Source: Symbiodinium natans
Taxonomy: Eukaryota > Sar > Dinophyceae > Suessiales > Symbiodiniaceae
Direction of reading: 5' to 3'
Assembly: GCA_905221605.1 (NCBI GenBank)
Contig: CAJNDS010002223.1
Coordinates: 1-37,500, forward strand
DNA: 37,500 nucleotides
Position numbers and translations under genes: made by a program. Under the pieces are notes generated by a model. It worked only from the letters and a program-made list of their open reading frames with translations. It had not been told where the DNA came from and searched no databases. Shown in pieces: positions 1 to 8,888 of this stretch (position 1 is the first letter of the stretch; each line of letters begins with the position of its first letter).

Positions 1-150
<150 letters not shown>

Positions 151-152
151 AA

Positions 153-790
153 AGCGCGCCCTCAGGCGCCTGGTAGTTCGGTGCGTTTTTTGCTCTTCTG
201 GGGTGGGGGGGATGATAACGTCCATGCCATGTCGCACATGCCGAATAAATCGTGTTTTACAGTGTTTTGGCCTCCGGGAGAGGACACGCGGCCACGCCTG
301 GCTAGTAGGTCGATCGCTGAGATGCCACCATGCCGAACCTGCCTAGGGCGGAAGGAATTTTAGTTTTTTCGGCGCAAAAAAACGTCTGGCTCGCGGCAGA
401 GTTTGTTGCTCGCTTTTGTTTTGCCATGTGCGTAACCAGAGCATCCATGCCCGGCGACATCCTGACGCCCTGCTCGCTGCGGCGGTATGTTCTAGTGTGG
501 AGGGCTTCGGTTTTCTTCTCAACGTTGAACCCGAAAGTTATGCCCAAAGCCTGTGCCCGCCACCCTGAATCCGTGAAACCCTCACTTATTCTACTTATTC
601 TCGAAGTTTCGTAAACCTGTACGTTTCGTGAGTCAGACGCAGACTCTTGCGGCTCACGTGCAAGCTTTTCGAACCCCCTTTTGCAAGCTGTGCTTCAAGC
701 ACTGCAGCAGTGAATGTTTCTCTTTCGAAAGCCGTGCAGCAGGGGAACGCCTGGCAGTTCAAGAAATGCTGCCGACACACACCTTTAGAC
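153..790. mobile_element. Repeat unit copy A, right part, decayed
   Basis: This block matches 1540-2360 at both ends. The start shares the inverted-repeat arm, the GTGCGTTTT(T/C)TGCTCTTCTG stretch and the 'atgataacgtccatgccatg' stretch. The end shares the segment from GCAAGCTGTGCTTC to ACACACCTTT. The middle, from about 450 to 650, has no match to the transposase-like centre of the second copy, so it was lost or replaced here. No open frame in it looks like a gene. Confidence 0.7.
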
Positions 791-796
791 TTCAGG

Positions 797-1076
797 GTGG
801 GGTTTAAGGTTTAGGGTTTAGGGTTTAGGGTTTAGGATTTAGGGTTTAGGATTCAGGGTTTAAGGTTTCGGGTTTAGGCTTTAGGGTTTAGGGTTTAGGG
901 CTTAGGCTTTAGGGTCTAGGGTTTAGGGTTTAGGGTTTAGGATTTAGGGTTTAGGGTTTAGAATTCAGGGTTTAAGGTTTAGGGTTTAGGGTTTAGGCTT
1001 TAGGGTTTAGGGTTTAGGCTTTAGGGTTTAGGGTTTAGGGTTTAGGACTTAGGGTTTAGGGTTTAAGGTTTAGGGA
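797..1076. repeat. Degenerate TTTAGGG array
   Basis: About forty heptamers in the TTTAGGG orientation, with scattered GCTTAGG, TTTAGGA and TTCAGGG variants. It sits between repeat-unit copies A and B. It is not a chromosome end, because unique and repeat sequence continues on both sides. Confidence 0.95.
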
Positions 1077-1256
1077 CGGTTTAGCCTTTAGGTACAGCAG
1101 CACATCGCTTCCAAACACTGAAACCTTCATTGTCCGTGCCCGCGAGTAGTTTTTTTGTTTAGTTGATTTTTCGGCCTCTACTGGAAATGACGCAAAACAC
1201 CAATGTCCGGCGGTTCAGCCGCAGCAAACCGACCAGGCGCCCTGGGGCGCGCTAGC

Positions 1257-1537
<281 letters not shown>

Positions 1538-1877
1538 AAAGCGCGCCCTTGGGCGCCTGCCATTCGGGTGCGTTTTCTGCTCTTCTGCGGGTGGGTGGGG
1601 GGGGGGGGGATGATAACGTCCATGCCATGTCGCACATGCCGAACGCATCGTGTTTTACAGTGTTTTCGCCTCCCGGAGAGGACTCGCGGCCAACGCCTCG
1701 CTAGTAGGGCATCGCTGAGATGCCACTATGCTTTTTCCGAACCTGCCTAGGGCACAGGGCATTTTTGTTGTTTTCGGCGCCGAAAAACAGCTGGCTCGCA
1801 GCAGCGTTGTGTTCATGATGCTCACTTTTTTTTGCCATGTGCGTAACCAGAGCATCCATGCCTGGGGACCTCCCATC

Positions 1878-2222
1878 GAGAGTTTCCGCGAGATCATGCA
1901 AAGCAAGATCTTGGATCGTGCCACCCGCAACCGCAGTTGTCTTTATGCGGACGGGGCCAAGTCCTGGCAGAAAGCGTCTGTGGCAACAGGTTTCAAGTGC
2001 GTTCAGGTTAGCCACACAAACCGTGAGTACTGCAAAGTTCTGTCCGACAGCAATGTGCCCAAAAACTGTAGCACCTTGGCAGGCACACAGTGTCTGGACT
2101 CGGACTGGGGTGTTTTGAAACGATTCATCAGTGCGAAGGCCAATCGCACCCATCGCGACGACGGTGGCTGTAAAGACGGTTCGCCTTTCCTCAAGAATCG
2201 GATTCACCAGTGGGTCTTTCGC
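1878..2222 (+). pseudogene. Transposase-like fragment, possibly IS1595/Merlin (ISXO2) type
   Basis: An uninterrupted frame of about 115 codons inside a longer frame (1728-2357). It contains LYADGAKSW, then VSHTNREYC, then LAGTQCLDSDWGVLKRF, and ends near NRIHQWVFR. In IS1595/Merlin-type DDE transposases a D-G-x-x-x-W/Y segment is followed by a His-Ser/Thr segment, and later by a 'T-Q/N-x-(I/L)-E/D-x-x-W-x-x-L-K' segment. The order and spacing fit that pattern. The N-terminal part with the first catalytic Asp is missing, and the frame upstream (1728-1877) looks unrelated. The parallel copy at 153-790 has lost the region. I read it as a dead element remnant. The family call is from pattern memory and unproven. 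Confidence 0.4.
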
Positions 2223-2376
2223 AAGTCTTGGTCTGGTGACACTCGCTTTTGCAAGCTGTGCTTCGAGCACTGCAGCAGTAAATCTTTCTCTGTCGAAAGC
2301 CGTGCAGCAGGGGAATGCCTGGCAGTTCCAAAAATGCTGCCGACACACACCTTTTGACTTCAGGGATGGACTTCAG

Positions 2377-2435
2377 AGTTTAGGGTGAAGGGCTTAGGCT
2401 TTAGGGGTTTAGGGTTGAGGGTTTAGGGTTTAGGG
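2377..2435. repeat. Short TTTAGGG-like array
   Basis: Several TTTAGGG-type units with GTTGAGG and GCTTAGG variants. It ends at a run of C that begins the 70-base minisatellite. Confidence 0.85.
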
Positions 2436-2446
2436 TTTTGAGTCCC

Positions 2447-2690
2447 CCCCCCCCCAGCCCTAGAAGCAAACAGTTAAGGCCTTAGATCCCTGTAGCCTTA
2501 AGCTTCAACCCCCCCCACCCCCCCCAGCTCTAGAAGCAAACAGTTAAGGCCCCAGATCCCTGTAGCCTTAAGCTTCAACCCACCCCCCCCCCCAGCCCTA
2601 GAAGCAAACAGTTAATGCCCCGAGATACCTGCAGCCTTAAGCTTCAGCAACCCCACCCCCCCCCAAAGCGGGCAGTTAAGCAACCCAGAT
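2447..2690. repeat. Minisatellite, about 70-base period, 3.4 copies
   Basis: Units begin with a C-run and contain CTAGAAGCAAACAGTTAA and CCTTAAGCTTCA. TAGAAG occurs at 2461, 2531 and 2600, giving periods of 70 and 69. A fourth, shortened unit ends at about 2690. The C-runs vary in length. Confidence 0.9.
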
Positions 2691-2692
2691 CC

Positions 2693-2882
2693 CAGCACAT
2701 CCCTTCCAAACCCTGAAACCTTCATTTTGCGTGCCCACGAGTAGTTTTTTTTTTGGTGCTTTTTCGGCCTCTACTGGAAATGACGCAAAACACCTATGTC
2801 CGGCGGTTTTACCACAGCAAACCCACCAGGCGCCCTGGGGCGTGCTAGCCTAGTAGTAGTAGTAGTAGCAGCAGCAGCAGCA
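2693..2882. mobile_element. Repeat unit copy C, left part only
   Basis: Matches 1095-1255 closely, including TCGGCCTCTACTGGAAATGA and the inverted-repeat arm AGGCGCCCTGGGGCGTGCT (2828-2846). It then runs into only about six AGT units and five AGC units before stopping. The right arm and transposase-like segment are absent. Confidence 0.75.
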
Positions 2883-3436
2883 CTAATAATGGCCTCAACG
2901 TTAAGCACTCCTGCACTCTGCCCCCCTAAACATGGGCATCAAATGCTGGATCCGACTTGGATTGTGCTCTCAACACCCCCGGCCTGTTTCAGCACAGTCG
3001 CCAGGGTCCAGACCTGAATACGCCAATGGAGTCGTAGACTCGTAGAGTCATAGAGTCATAGAAGCCACAAACCGCACAAGGAACCAGGCATCATTTAGGG
3101 CAAGGCTCTAGCTCAATGTGAGTGAGTGAGTGAGTGGGTGAGGAGCGACTGCCAACTGGGTGGGTAGTCGGTAGCCATGCCTTAGGCGCATCCCTCCTGC
3201 CTTCTCTGGGGCTCCGATATGTCATTGCCCCCTCCGGTTGGAGTTTCGGCTGGCCGCGCCCCCGGGGTTCCGAAAACGTCATCACCCAAGGCAAGGCTCT
3301 AGCTCAATCTTTTGTGAAATGTGGAGTCCTCCTTCGGCCTGGGGGTTTTTGAGTCTAAGAGTTCTGTCAGGCGACGGAAGTTTTTGCGCATGGAAGTCAG
3401 ATTCGCTGTTACTGAGGTGTTGGTCTGGAGTACATT
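2883..3436. other. Island without a safe gene; 19-base direct repeat
   Basis: GGCAAGGCTCTAGCTCAAT occurs at about 3100-3118 and again at about 3293-3311, enclosing about 175 bases that include (GTGA)n at 3119-3138. Minus-strand frames across 3311-3436 are open in more than one register and could be exon sequence joined across the element at 3443-3536. Plus-strand frames are open too, so I make no gene call. Confidence 0.4.
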
Positions 3437-3442
3437 TGACCG

Positions 3443-3536
3443 GTTCTCTACATTGGAGTCCCTTTGTGGGGTACCCTAAATTAGTAGGGGGCGCCTTCTG
3501 AGTAAGGACCCAAAGAGGGACCGCATTTTAGAGAAG
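3443..3536 (+). mobile_element. Introner-like foldback element with 6-base target duplication
   Basis: The arms GTTCTCTACATTGG and TTTTAGAGAAG fold on each other and are extended by inner complementary segments (GGAGTCCCTTTGTGGGG against GGACCCAAAGAGGGACC). The element is bordered by TGACCG at 3437-3442 and at 3537-3542. On the plus strand it starts with GT and ends with AG exactly at the duplicated target, the signature of an insertion that can be spliced out. Flanking frames are open on both strands. A degenerate relative lies at 26719-26790. Confidence 0.7.
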
Positions 3537-3603
3537 TGACCGTTTGGTTGCTGTGCAGGGCTTGGGGTGAGGGAGCGCTAGTCCGCCAATTTGGGACGCT
3601 CCC

Positions 3604-3712
3604 CCTTATACTAGCAGTCCTTAATAGGGATTATAGTACCCCTTATTATAATCCCTATTGAGGACTATGGTACCCCCTGCTAGAATCCCTATAAAGGACT
3701 GTTAGTATAAGG
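3604..3712. mobile_element. Foldback MITE, CTAACAGTCC family
   Basis: CCTTATACTAGCAGTCC (3604-3620) pairs with GGACTGTTAGTATAAGG (3696-3712). Inside are AATAGGGATTATAG and its near-complement. Relatives lie at 10059-10131 and 36957-37060. It abuts the next element directly. Confidence 0.75.
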
Positions 3713-3833
3713 TTCATGGTACTTATTAACCAATTATAACTGTACTTATAATCCACTCAGAAGCCCCTTAAGTGCCCTAATATGGTTATAAGTACAGTTG
3801 TAAGCACGGTTACATTTGGTAAGTACCATGAAC
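3712..3833. mobile_element. Foldback MITE, GTTCATGGTACTT family, copy 1
   Basis: It begins GTTCATGGTACTTA and ends TAAGTACCATGAAC, with long complementary arms carrying TATAACTGTACTTATAA and TTATAAGTACAGTTGTAA. It is about 122 bases, and a second copy lies at 5395-5514. The right side runs straight into a CCCTAAA array. Confidence 0.85.
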
Positions 3834-4400
3834 GCTAAACCCTAAACCCTAAACCCTAAACCCTGAACCCTAAACCCTAAACCCTAAACCCTAAACCCTA
3901 AACCCTAATTCACATTGCATAAGCAGCTGCTGGGGTCTCTGAGCTGCCAGCCACGGCCACGAAGCAAATGCACGCAACACCTGGGCTGGCTTCTGGGCTT
4001 CAGGCTTCAGGGTTTAGGGCTTTAGGGCTTTAGGGCTTTAGGGCTTTAGGGCTTCAGGGCTTCAGGGCTTCAGGGCTCGGGGTTTGTTTAGGGTCTAGGG
4101 TCTAGGGCTTAGGGTTTAGGATTTAGGGTTTGGGGCTTCAGGGTTAGGGTGTCACGTAGTTGACGGTTCGGAGGTGCATGGACCGATGACCTCAATGACT
4201 CACGGTGCAATGTTGAACCGACCAGACCGCCCCAAACCGGACCTTTGTTCACAGACACTCGGTGACAATGAGGGGCCCCCCTCAGACAAGTGGCCGTAAA
4301 ACTAGAATGTAAGGTTCAGGGACTACACCCTACACCCTACACCCTACACCCTACACCCTACACCCTACACCCTAAACCCTAAACCCTAAACCCTAAACAC
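3834..4400. repeat. Cluster of heptamer arrays around two small islands
   Basis: CCCTAAA units at 3834-3908, GCTTTAGG/TTTAGGG variants at 4003-4146, and CCCTACA then CCCTAAA at 4322-4400. The islands between (3909-4000 and 4147-4320) have open frames with AG|G-type edges on the minus strand and could be exons of the gene upstream. The first would run from about 3973 to 3913. The evidence is too thin for separate calls. Confidence 0.6.
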
Positions 4401-4459
4401 TACGGTTCAGAGTCTAGCCTTTGGGAGCCGAATTGGGCAAAGCTCCACATACCCCCGAA

Positions 4460-4565
4460 CTTGGGAGCCCAGTAACCATATTACAACAAGGGCACCCTTT
4501 TGTGGTTGGTTACTTTACAAGGGAACCCAGAAACCAAAAAAGGGTACAGGGTACCACTGGGCTAC
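4460..4565. mobile_element. Foldback MITE, GCCCAGT family, copy 1
   Basis: GGGAGCCCAGTAACC at the left pairs with GGTACCACTGGGCTACC at the right. ATTACAACAAGGGCACCC and AAGGGAACC in the middle recur in the copy at 26050-26155. It lies between two heptamer arrays. Confidence 0.7.
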
Positions 4566-4655
4566 CGAAACCCCGAAAAAACAACTAAGCCCTAAACCCT
4601 AAACCCTAAACCCAAAACCCAAAACCCTAAACCCTAAACCCTAAACCCTAAACAC

Positions 4656-5567
4656 CTGAAAATCGGTGCTTGGAGGTGCCCAGCCTGCGCCATACTGCCC
4701 GCCGAGACGACACCTTGGCAAACCCCACAAGCCCGAACATCCCGAAGCGAAGGAAGGGCTTAGAGTTTAGGGTTTAGGGTTTAGGGTTTTAGAGTTTAGG
4801 GGGCGAAGCAACGATGAGATGTGATCAGTTCTCAAAATGCTGGTCCCTTGTTGGGCCCTCAACAAGGGGGGCCCCAAACCTTGAGAACCAAATGAACCCT
4901 AAAAGAGTTTATGGTTCACATACCCTAGCAAGGATTATAGTAAACCCTAAACCCTAAACCCTAAACCCTAAACCCTTTAAACCCTAAACCCTGGTCCCAA
5001 TTTTAGGGTTCCTTTGGTTCCCAAGGAAACGGCACCGTGTGTTTCCTTGAATGGTCGGCCCAGCCACACTCAACAGCACCTCGTAGTCTCCTAGACATGC
5101 CAAAAGCTCCAGAGCAACGTAGAGTTAGGGTTTAGGGTTTAGGGTTTAGGGTTTAGGGTTTAGGGTTTAGGGTTTAGGGTTTAGGGTTTAGGGTTTAGGG
5201 TTTAGGGTTTAGGGTTTAGGGTGAGTTCGGATCTCAGGGTAGCTGCAGAGTCCCCTAGCCCTAGTCTGGGCCCCATACATGGGAACCCCTTCTATACCCC
5301 TTAGAGACCCCAAAAAAGCCAAGGGCCCCATGCTTCAGAACACCCTTCTCAAGAAGGTCAGGAACCATCGTAACGGGCCATGTGGCTACCCTAAGTTCAT
5401 GGTACTTACTAACCAGCTATAACTGTACTTACAGTATAACCCACTTATAAGCCCTAATATGGTTATGAGTACAGCTATAGGTGCAGCTACAATTGGTTAA
5501 AAAGTACCATGAACCCCGAAGATAGGAGGGAGGGGTCCGAGGCCAAGCTCCCACGCGCACTTGCCAT
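4656..5567 (-). CDS. Candidate spliced gene, four phase-consistent exons, function unknown
   Basis: Proposed exons are 5567-5515, 5390-5344, 5090-5036 and 4713-4656. The first starts with an ATG preceded in frame by a stop. Phases agree across all three joins and the 3' sites are AG|G. The first intron (5514-5391) is exactly the second GTTCATGG foldback element, and the third holds a foldback element with a CCCTAAA array inside it. Peptide tracts include VTMVPDLLEKGDYEVLL and LLSVAGPTIQGNT. The gene may continue downstream. The upstream exon at 5880-5775 could mean the ATG is internal. No family is recognised. The fourth exon is the least certain, because its plus-strand complement is also open. 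Confidence 0.38.
4877..5035. mobile_element. Foldback MITE with a CCCTAAA array in its loop, GAACCAAATGAACCC family
   Basis: CCTTGAGAACCAAATGAACC and the downstream GGTTCCTTTGGTTCCCAAGG are inverted partners. Between them, after AGGATTATAGTA, sits an array of CCCTAAA units (about 4944-4992). Relatives are at 10701-10852 (also holding an array) and 20597-20703 (array absent from the loop). Confidence 0.75.
5126..5222. repeat. Near-perfect TTTAGGG array
   Basis: Thirteen to fourteen identical TTTAGGG units. The island after it (5223-5343) is mainly non-coding and carries GGGCCCCATACATGGG and related partly inverted segments. Confidence 0.95.
5391..5514 (-). mobile_element. GTTCATGG-family foldback element acting as a candidate intron
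   Basis: Same family as 3712-3833. Read on the minus strand it begins GTTCATGG immediately after an open frame and ends CTTAG immediately before the next one, giving a 124-base GT-AG intron in matching phase. The internal arms GTACTTA and TAAGTAC pair. This is the clearest case in the window of one element being one intron. Confidence 0.55.
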
Positions 5568-5699
5568 GACGGCGAGTGAAGTCGAGTGATTTGGCACCCA
5601 AAGTGTGCAGAGAGTTTAGGTTGCTGCGCTTCCTGTGTCCTTGCCGCTTGGCCGCTCAGCTCTCACCAGAATTGGCACTATGATCCCTACATTGTCCCT

Positions 5700-5757
5700 A
5701 TGTTAAGGAAGAATACTTTTAAGTGATTTTTTGGGGCGGTTCTTCAGCAATTGGTAG
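5700..5757. mobile_element. Partial GCTTAAGAACCCC-family element
   Basis: ATTTTTTGGGGCGGTTCTTCAGCAATTGGTAG matches the right end of the family seen complete at 7925-8027 and 11814-11915. The left arm is decayed. Confidence 0.45.
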
Positions 5758-5774
5758 CTAGACTCTCTTACTAC

Positions 5775-5880
5775 CTGTCTGAACGCCACGCGAGCCGATG
5801 GAAGGGTTCATGCAGGCTCGCCAGGAGCCCATGGTCATGGTGGCCTTGAGCCCATGGCGCGGGCGATGGAAGCAGCACTC
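5775..5880 (-). CDS. Candidate internal exon, function unknown
   Basis: A 106-base frame (35 codons plus one base) bounded by GCAAG|GAG and CAG|GTAGTAAG on the minus strand. It has G or C at about 80% of third positions and includes HGLKATMTMGSWRACMNP. The upstream intron contains a repeat shared with 35477-35545. It is probably an exon of the same or a neighbouring minus-strand gene. No family is recognised. Confidence 0.45.
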
Positions 5881-5960
5881 CTTGCACCCTTTTTGGTTTT
5901 AAGGGGATTCTATAAGGGAACTCCCCCAACCCCCCCAAAAAAAGGAAATGAGGGCCTACT
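5881..5960. repeat. Dispersed repeat, copy 1 (second at 35470-35555)
   Basis: CCCTTTTTGG(T/C)TTTAAGGGG, then TATAAGGGAA, an A-rich stretch, GGAAAT(G/A)AGGGCC and CCGGGTC occur in the same order in both places. In this copy the end abuts a candidate exon's 3' splice site on the minus strand. Confidence 0.65.
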
Positions 5961-6302
5961 CCGGGTCCTAGACTCAGGAGCTTCAGCCTCAAAAACTCCA
6001 AAAAAACCCACAGCCCAAACTTCAGAAAATCTCGCGGGTTCGATCCTCTGCCGCGCTGAAGCTGGGGGCCTCTTGGGCCTTTAGGCTTGCCCAACCCGAC
6101 GTAAGACATCCTAATCCCCAAGCGCAATGTCTAGCCACCCACCTAAACCCTTAACAAAAACCCGAAAAATATCCCCAAGCGCCCCGAAAGCGCAAAAAGA
6201 CCTATGAGGGCCCTGAGACCCAAGAAATCCTTTCAACGCCATAGGAACTCTACGGGGCCCTAAACCCTAAACTCCCTAAACCCCAAGGCACATCTGAAGT
6301 TG

Positions 6303-6690
6303 GTTTAGGGTTTGGGGTTTAGGGTTCAGGGTTCAGGGTTCAGGGTTTAGGGTTTAGGGTTTAGGGTTTAGGGTTTAGGGTTTAGGGTTTAGGGTTTAGG
6401 GTTTAGGGTTTAAGGTTTAGGGCTTAGGGTTTAGGGTTTAGGGTTTAGGGTTTGGGGTTTAGGGTTTAGGGTTTAGGGTTCCACGTCCAAGCCTTGCCCT
6501 TCTCCGTCGGCTCGGATCTGGCAAGCTGCCTGTCCTCGGGCCCCCCCTTCTCTTGAAGGGTTTAGGGTTTAGGGTTTAGGGTTTAGGGTTTAGGGTTTAG
6601 GGTTTAGGGTTTAGGGTTTAGCGTTTAGGGTGTAGGGTTTAGGCTTTAGGGTTCAGGGTTCAGGGTTTAGGGTTCAGGGTTGAGTTTTTT
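6303..6690. repeat. TTTAGGG arrays flanking a 70-base island
   Basis: Arrays at 6303-6480 and 6557-6690. The island between them has a minus-strand frame with GAG|GACAGGCAG at its edge (residues DRQLARSEPTEKGK in one register), so it may be a short exon. Two registers are open. Confidence 0.85.
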
Positions 6691-7004
6691 TTTTTGGGTT
6701 TAGGGTGTAAGATTAAAGGGAGACTTGAAAAGTGCCTGTAAATAAAGGGTTCTTGAGAAGGCCCTTTGGATATTTCAGGGGCCAAATGGCACGTTTAAAG
6801 GAAGTTTAGCACTAGATCCTGCAAAAGGAGAAGAAATCGTAACAAACCGCGGCTGATCTGACTTGACTCGGTGGGCAAAGTTAGTTTGGAACACGTAAAG
6901 CCAAAGGAGATTCTACGAAAAGAACCTGAGCCTGAAGGCATGGCCATTGTCATCTTACCCCAAACCCCAAACCCCCAAACCGCTCCCCTTCTTTGCAGCC
7001 CCCT
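6691..7004. other. AT-richer island, no safe gene
   Basis: No long frame. The minus strand shows a strong 3' splice motif, TTCTTCTCCTTTTGCAG, near 6823-6839. It also has a short ATG frame (MTMAMPSGS) ending at CAG|GTTCTT near 6930-6957, which could be a first exon. Nothing further is supported. Confidence 0.3.
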
Positions 7005-7135
7005 GAACCCTCAACCCTCAACCCTCAACCCTCAACCCTAAACCCTAAACCCTAAACCCTAAACCTAAACCCTAAACCCTAAACCCTAAACCCCACACCA
7101 TAAACCCTAAACCCTAAACCCTAGACCCTAAACCC
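7005..7135. repeat. CCCTCAA then CCCTAAA array
   Basis: Starts with CCCTCAA units and changes to CCCTAAA with a few variants. On the minus strand the adjoining island (7136-7222) ends at GAGG|GTTTAGGG, so a 5' splice site would be the repeat itself. That island has a minus-strand open frame bounded by ATGAAG|GCGCC. Confidence 0.8.
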
Positions 7136-7365
7136 TCGCTGATCTCTCCTTCTGCCAGTACTTGCTCAGGAGCTGTGGCACCAGGGCCGTGCCCTGGACC
7201 AGGGTCTACTATAGGCGCCTTCATAATTAGAACAGGGTTTTGGGGGTTAGGGTTTAGGGTTTTGGGGGTTCTTCTAGTATAGCTATAAAGGGATAATAAG
7301 GGAATACTATTCGTAATTATTCCGACCCCCATAGTAAGCTTTAGGCAAGTGTTGACAGCTTGGGT

Positions 7366-7690
7366 TTAGGGCAAAGTTGCCAGTCCTAGTTCACGGGAAC
7401 GGGCATCAACCTGGCTTCGGAGAGTTGATAGGCATGCTAGGACATAGTGTTGATCGTCACTTGCACCGTTCATTAAAGTAAAAGCATGGCCCGAAACCGT
7501 CGAGGTCTTGGCATTCATGCGACAATTCGGGTCATCTGGCTGTGGAGGTGAGTTGTGTGCGGTTTCCACTAGAAGACGTGTCTAAGTTGTCTAAGGCTTG
7601 GTGGAAGGACCGGCTTGCCCCGAAGCCTCAAGCGCGTGCAGGCACGGGCAAGGGCCTCGCAGTCGAAGGCAAAGACCACCCGAAGGCGGT
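7366..7690 (-). CDS. Candidate exon region, frame unresolved
   Basis: The minus strand has an open frame over 7366-7569 (including TSTVSGHAFTLMNGASDDQ) and another register over 7690-7582 (including RLRVVFAFDCEALARACTR) with high third-position G+C. Possible splice points are CCACAG|CCAG, AAGCCAG|GTTGATG and GCCCAG|GAACC. A long plus-strand frame (from about 7500 to 7690) is also open, so strand is not proven. No family is recognised. Confidence 0.28.
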
Positions 7691-7924
7691 TCGATCTCTC
7701 CGTCAGGTTCCTGGGCTTTAGGGTTTAGGGTTTAGGGTTAGGGCTTAGGGCTTAGGGCTTAGGGTTTAGGGTTTAGGGTTTAGGGTTTAGGGTTAGGGTA
7801 GAGGGCTTAGGGCTTAGGGCTTAGGGTTTTGGGCTGAGCTTGTCTGAGCTTCGGCTCCCCTCGGCAGACCGCACTTTTCTGCGAATGCAGGTTCCAAAGT
7901 TCGGACTCCGGACCTTAAACTACT

Positions 7925-8027
7925 GTTTGCTTAAGAACCCCAAAAGAATAACAAAGAGAAATCCCTATATTACCCTTATCAGGAAGAATATTCTATATTT
8001 TTTGGGAGGCTCTTAAGCAACTCATAG
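7925..8027. mobile_element. GCTTAAGAACCCC-family foldback element
   Basis: It begins GTTTGCTTAAGAACCCCAAA and ends GGCTCTTAAGCAACTCATAG. The arms are complementary and the centre carries AGGAAGAATATT. On the plus strand it is a 103-base GT-AG unit followed by G. On the minus strand GTTGCTTAAG and AAACAG are also available. Copies are at 11814-11915, 19198-19295 and about 20016-20111, with partial ones at 5700-5757 and 9541-9557. Confidence 0.7.
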
Positions 8028-8125
8028 GAAACTCCCAATGCCCAAAGCCCGCCCCGCCATGCTTCTGGACGTTGCATCGGTGAGAGCCCTCGTGTTGTTT
8101 GTCAGCTTGCGCACCGGCTGCAACC

Positions 8126-8180
8126 CTAAACCCTAAACCCTAAACCCTAAACCCTAAACCCTAAACCCTAAACCCCAAAC
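8126..8180 (-). repeat. Heptamer array that is a whole candidate intron
   Basis: 55 bases of CCCTAAA/CCCCAAA units. On the minus strand it begins GTTTGGGGTTTAGGG and ends TTTAG followed by GG. Both flanks are open in matching phase (CATGG| and |GGTTGCAGCC), so the repeat would supply both splice sites. An alternative 3' site is TTGCAG|CCG, seven bases further on. Confidence 0.45.
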
Positions 8181-8294
8181 CCATGGAAGCCATTCAGGCA
8201 CTCCTTGAAGGGAGCGTTAGTTTCGGCGACCGAGGCCCCGGACCCCAAGACGAAGGACAGCCGCAGCGTTAGGGCCGCGGAGTCCATGTTGTTA
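8181..8294 (-). CDS. Candidate exon, function unknown
   Basis: Minus-strand frame with about 85% G or C at third positions. It reads NNMDSAALTLRLSFVLG and then GASVAETNAPFKECLNGF before a donor inside the heptamer array. The upstream edge is a C-run followed by GTGTGCCAG|T. The ATG at 8287 could be a start codon. The complementary frame on the plus strand is open but has poor third-position bias. No family is recognised. Confidence 0.45.
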
Positions 8295-8313
8295 CTGGCA
8301 CACAGGGGGGGGG

Positions 8314-8480
8314 AGGGTTTAGGGTTCAGGGTTTAGGGTTTAGGGTTTAGGGTTTAGGGTTTAGGGTTTAGGGTTTAGGGTTTGGGGTTTGGGGTTTGGG
8401 GTTTGGGGTGTAGGGCTTAGGGCTTAGGGCTTAGGGCTTAGGGCTTAGGGTTTAGGGTTTCTGAGGCGTTTAGGGTTTGG
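8314..8480. repeat. TTTAGGG/TTTGGGG/CTTAGGG array
   Basis: A homogeneous start, then blocks of TTTGGGG and of GCTTAGG. Blocks of one variant side by side point to local copying. The island 8485-8640 has a minus-strand open frame (SADGVVNWRGPRSKAR) after TTGAG|GC. Confidence 0.9.
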
Positions 8481-8659
8481 GGTTTCTGAGGCACCCTGTA
8501 ACTCCGGCAATGCAACTCCAGATCCTTTAAGACCCTAAGCCCCAACAACCCTGAGACTGGGCAGGAACCCTTGCTTTCGATCGGGGACCCCTCCAGTTCA
8601 CGACGCCGTCAGCAGAGCCTCAACTACTAAACACTAAACCCTAACTCTAACCCTAAACT

Positions 8660-8834
8660 CTAAACCCTTGCATCACATGTCCCCGGCTCAGGCCCAACAG
8701 CCTTGCCCACATCCTTACCAGAAAGACCTGGATGCCCTAAGCCTGAAAGATGTGAGGCGTGTTGCGTCCCAGGTGCAGGGCAAAGGGTCAACCGCCAAAA
8801 GGGCTTCCCGAGTAAACTTAGTTGCTGAGTTCAT
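8660..8834 (-). CDS. Candidate exon, strand uncertain
   Basis: The minus strand is open from AACTCAG|CAACTAAG (8834) to a donor at GCAAGG|GTTTAGAG near 8668, with an internal stronger donor G|GTAAGG near 8714. The plus strand is open as well (residues LKDVRRVASQVQGKGS). The C-run plus A-run at 8841-8874 lies at one edge. No call on function. Confidence 0.25.
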
Positions 8835-8888
8835 AACCCCACCCCCCCCCCCCCCCCAAAAAAAAAAAAAAAAAGGAACAAAAAACTA

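Noticed and set aside
1701-2348. 215-codon minus-strand ORF over copy B
   Set aside because: It is antisense to the transposase-like frame and has no recognisable motif.
4147-4320. 50-codon plus-strand frame between arrays
   Set aside because: A minus-strand piece with AAAG|G and ACC|GTGAGT edges competes with it, and neither could be joined with confidence.
6030-6052. tRNA gene suggested by GCGGGTTCGATCC (B-box-like)
   Set aside because: The bases on either side of the loop do not pair as a T stem, and no A box or anticodon arm is found upstream.
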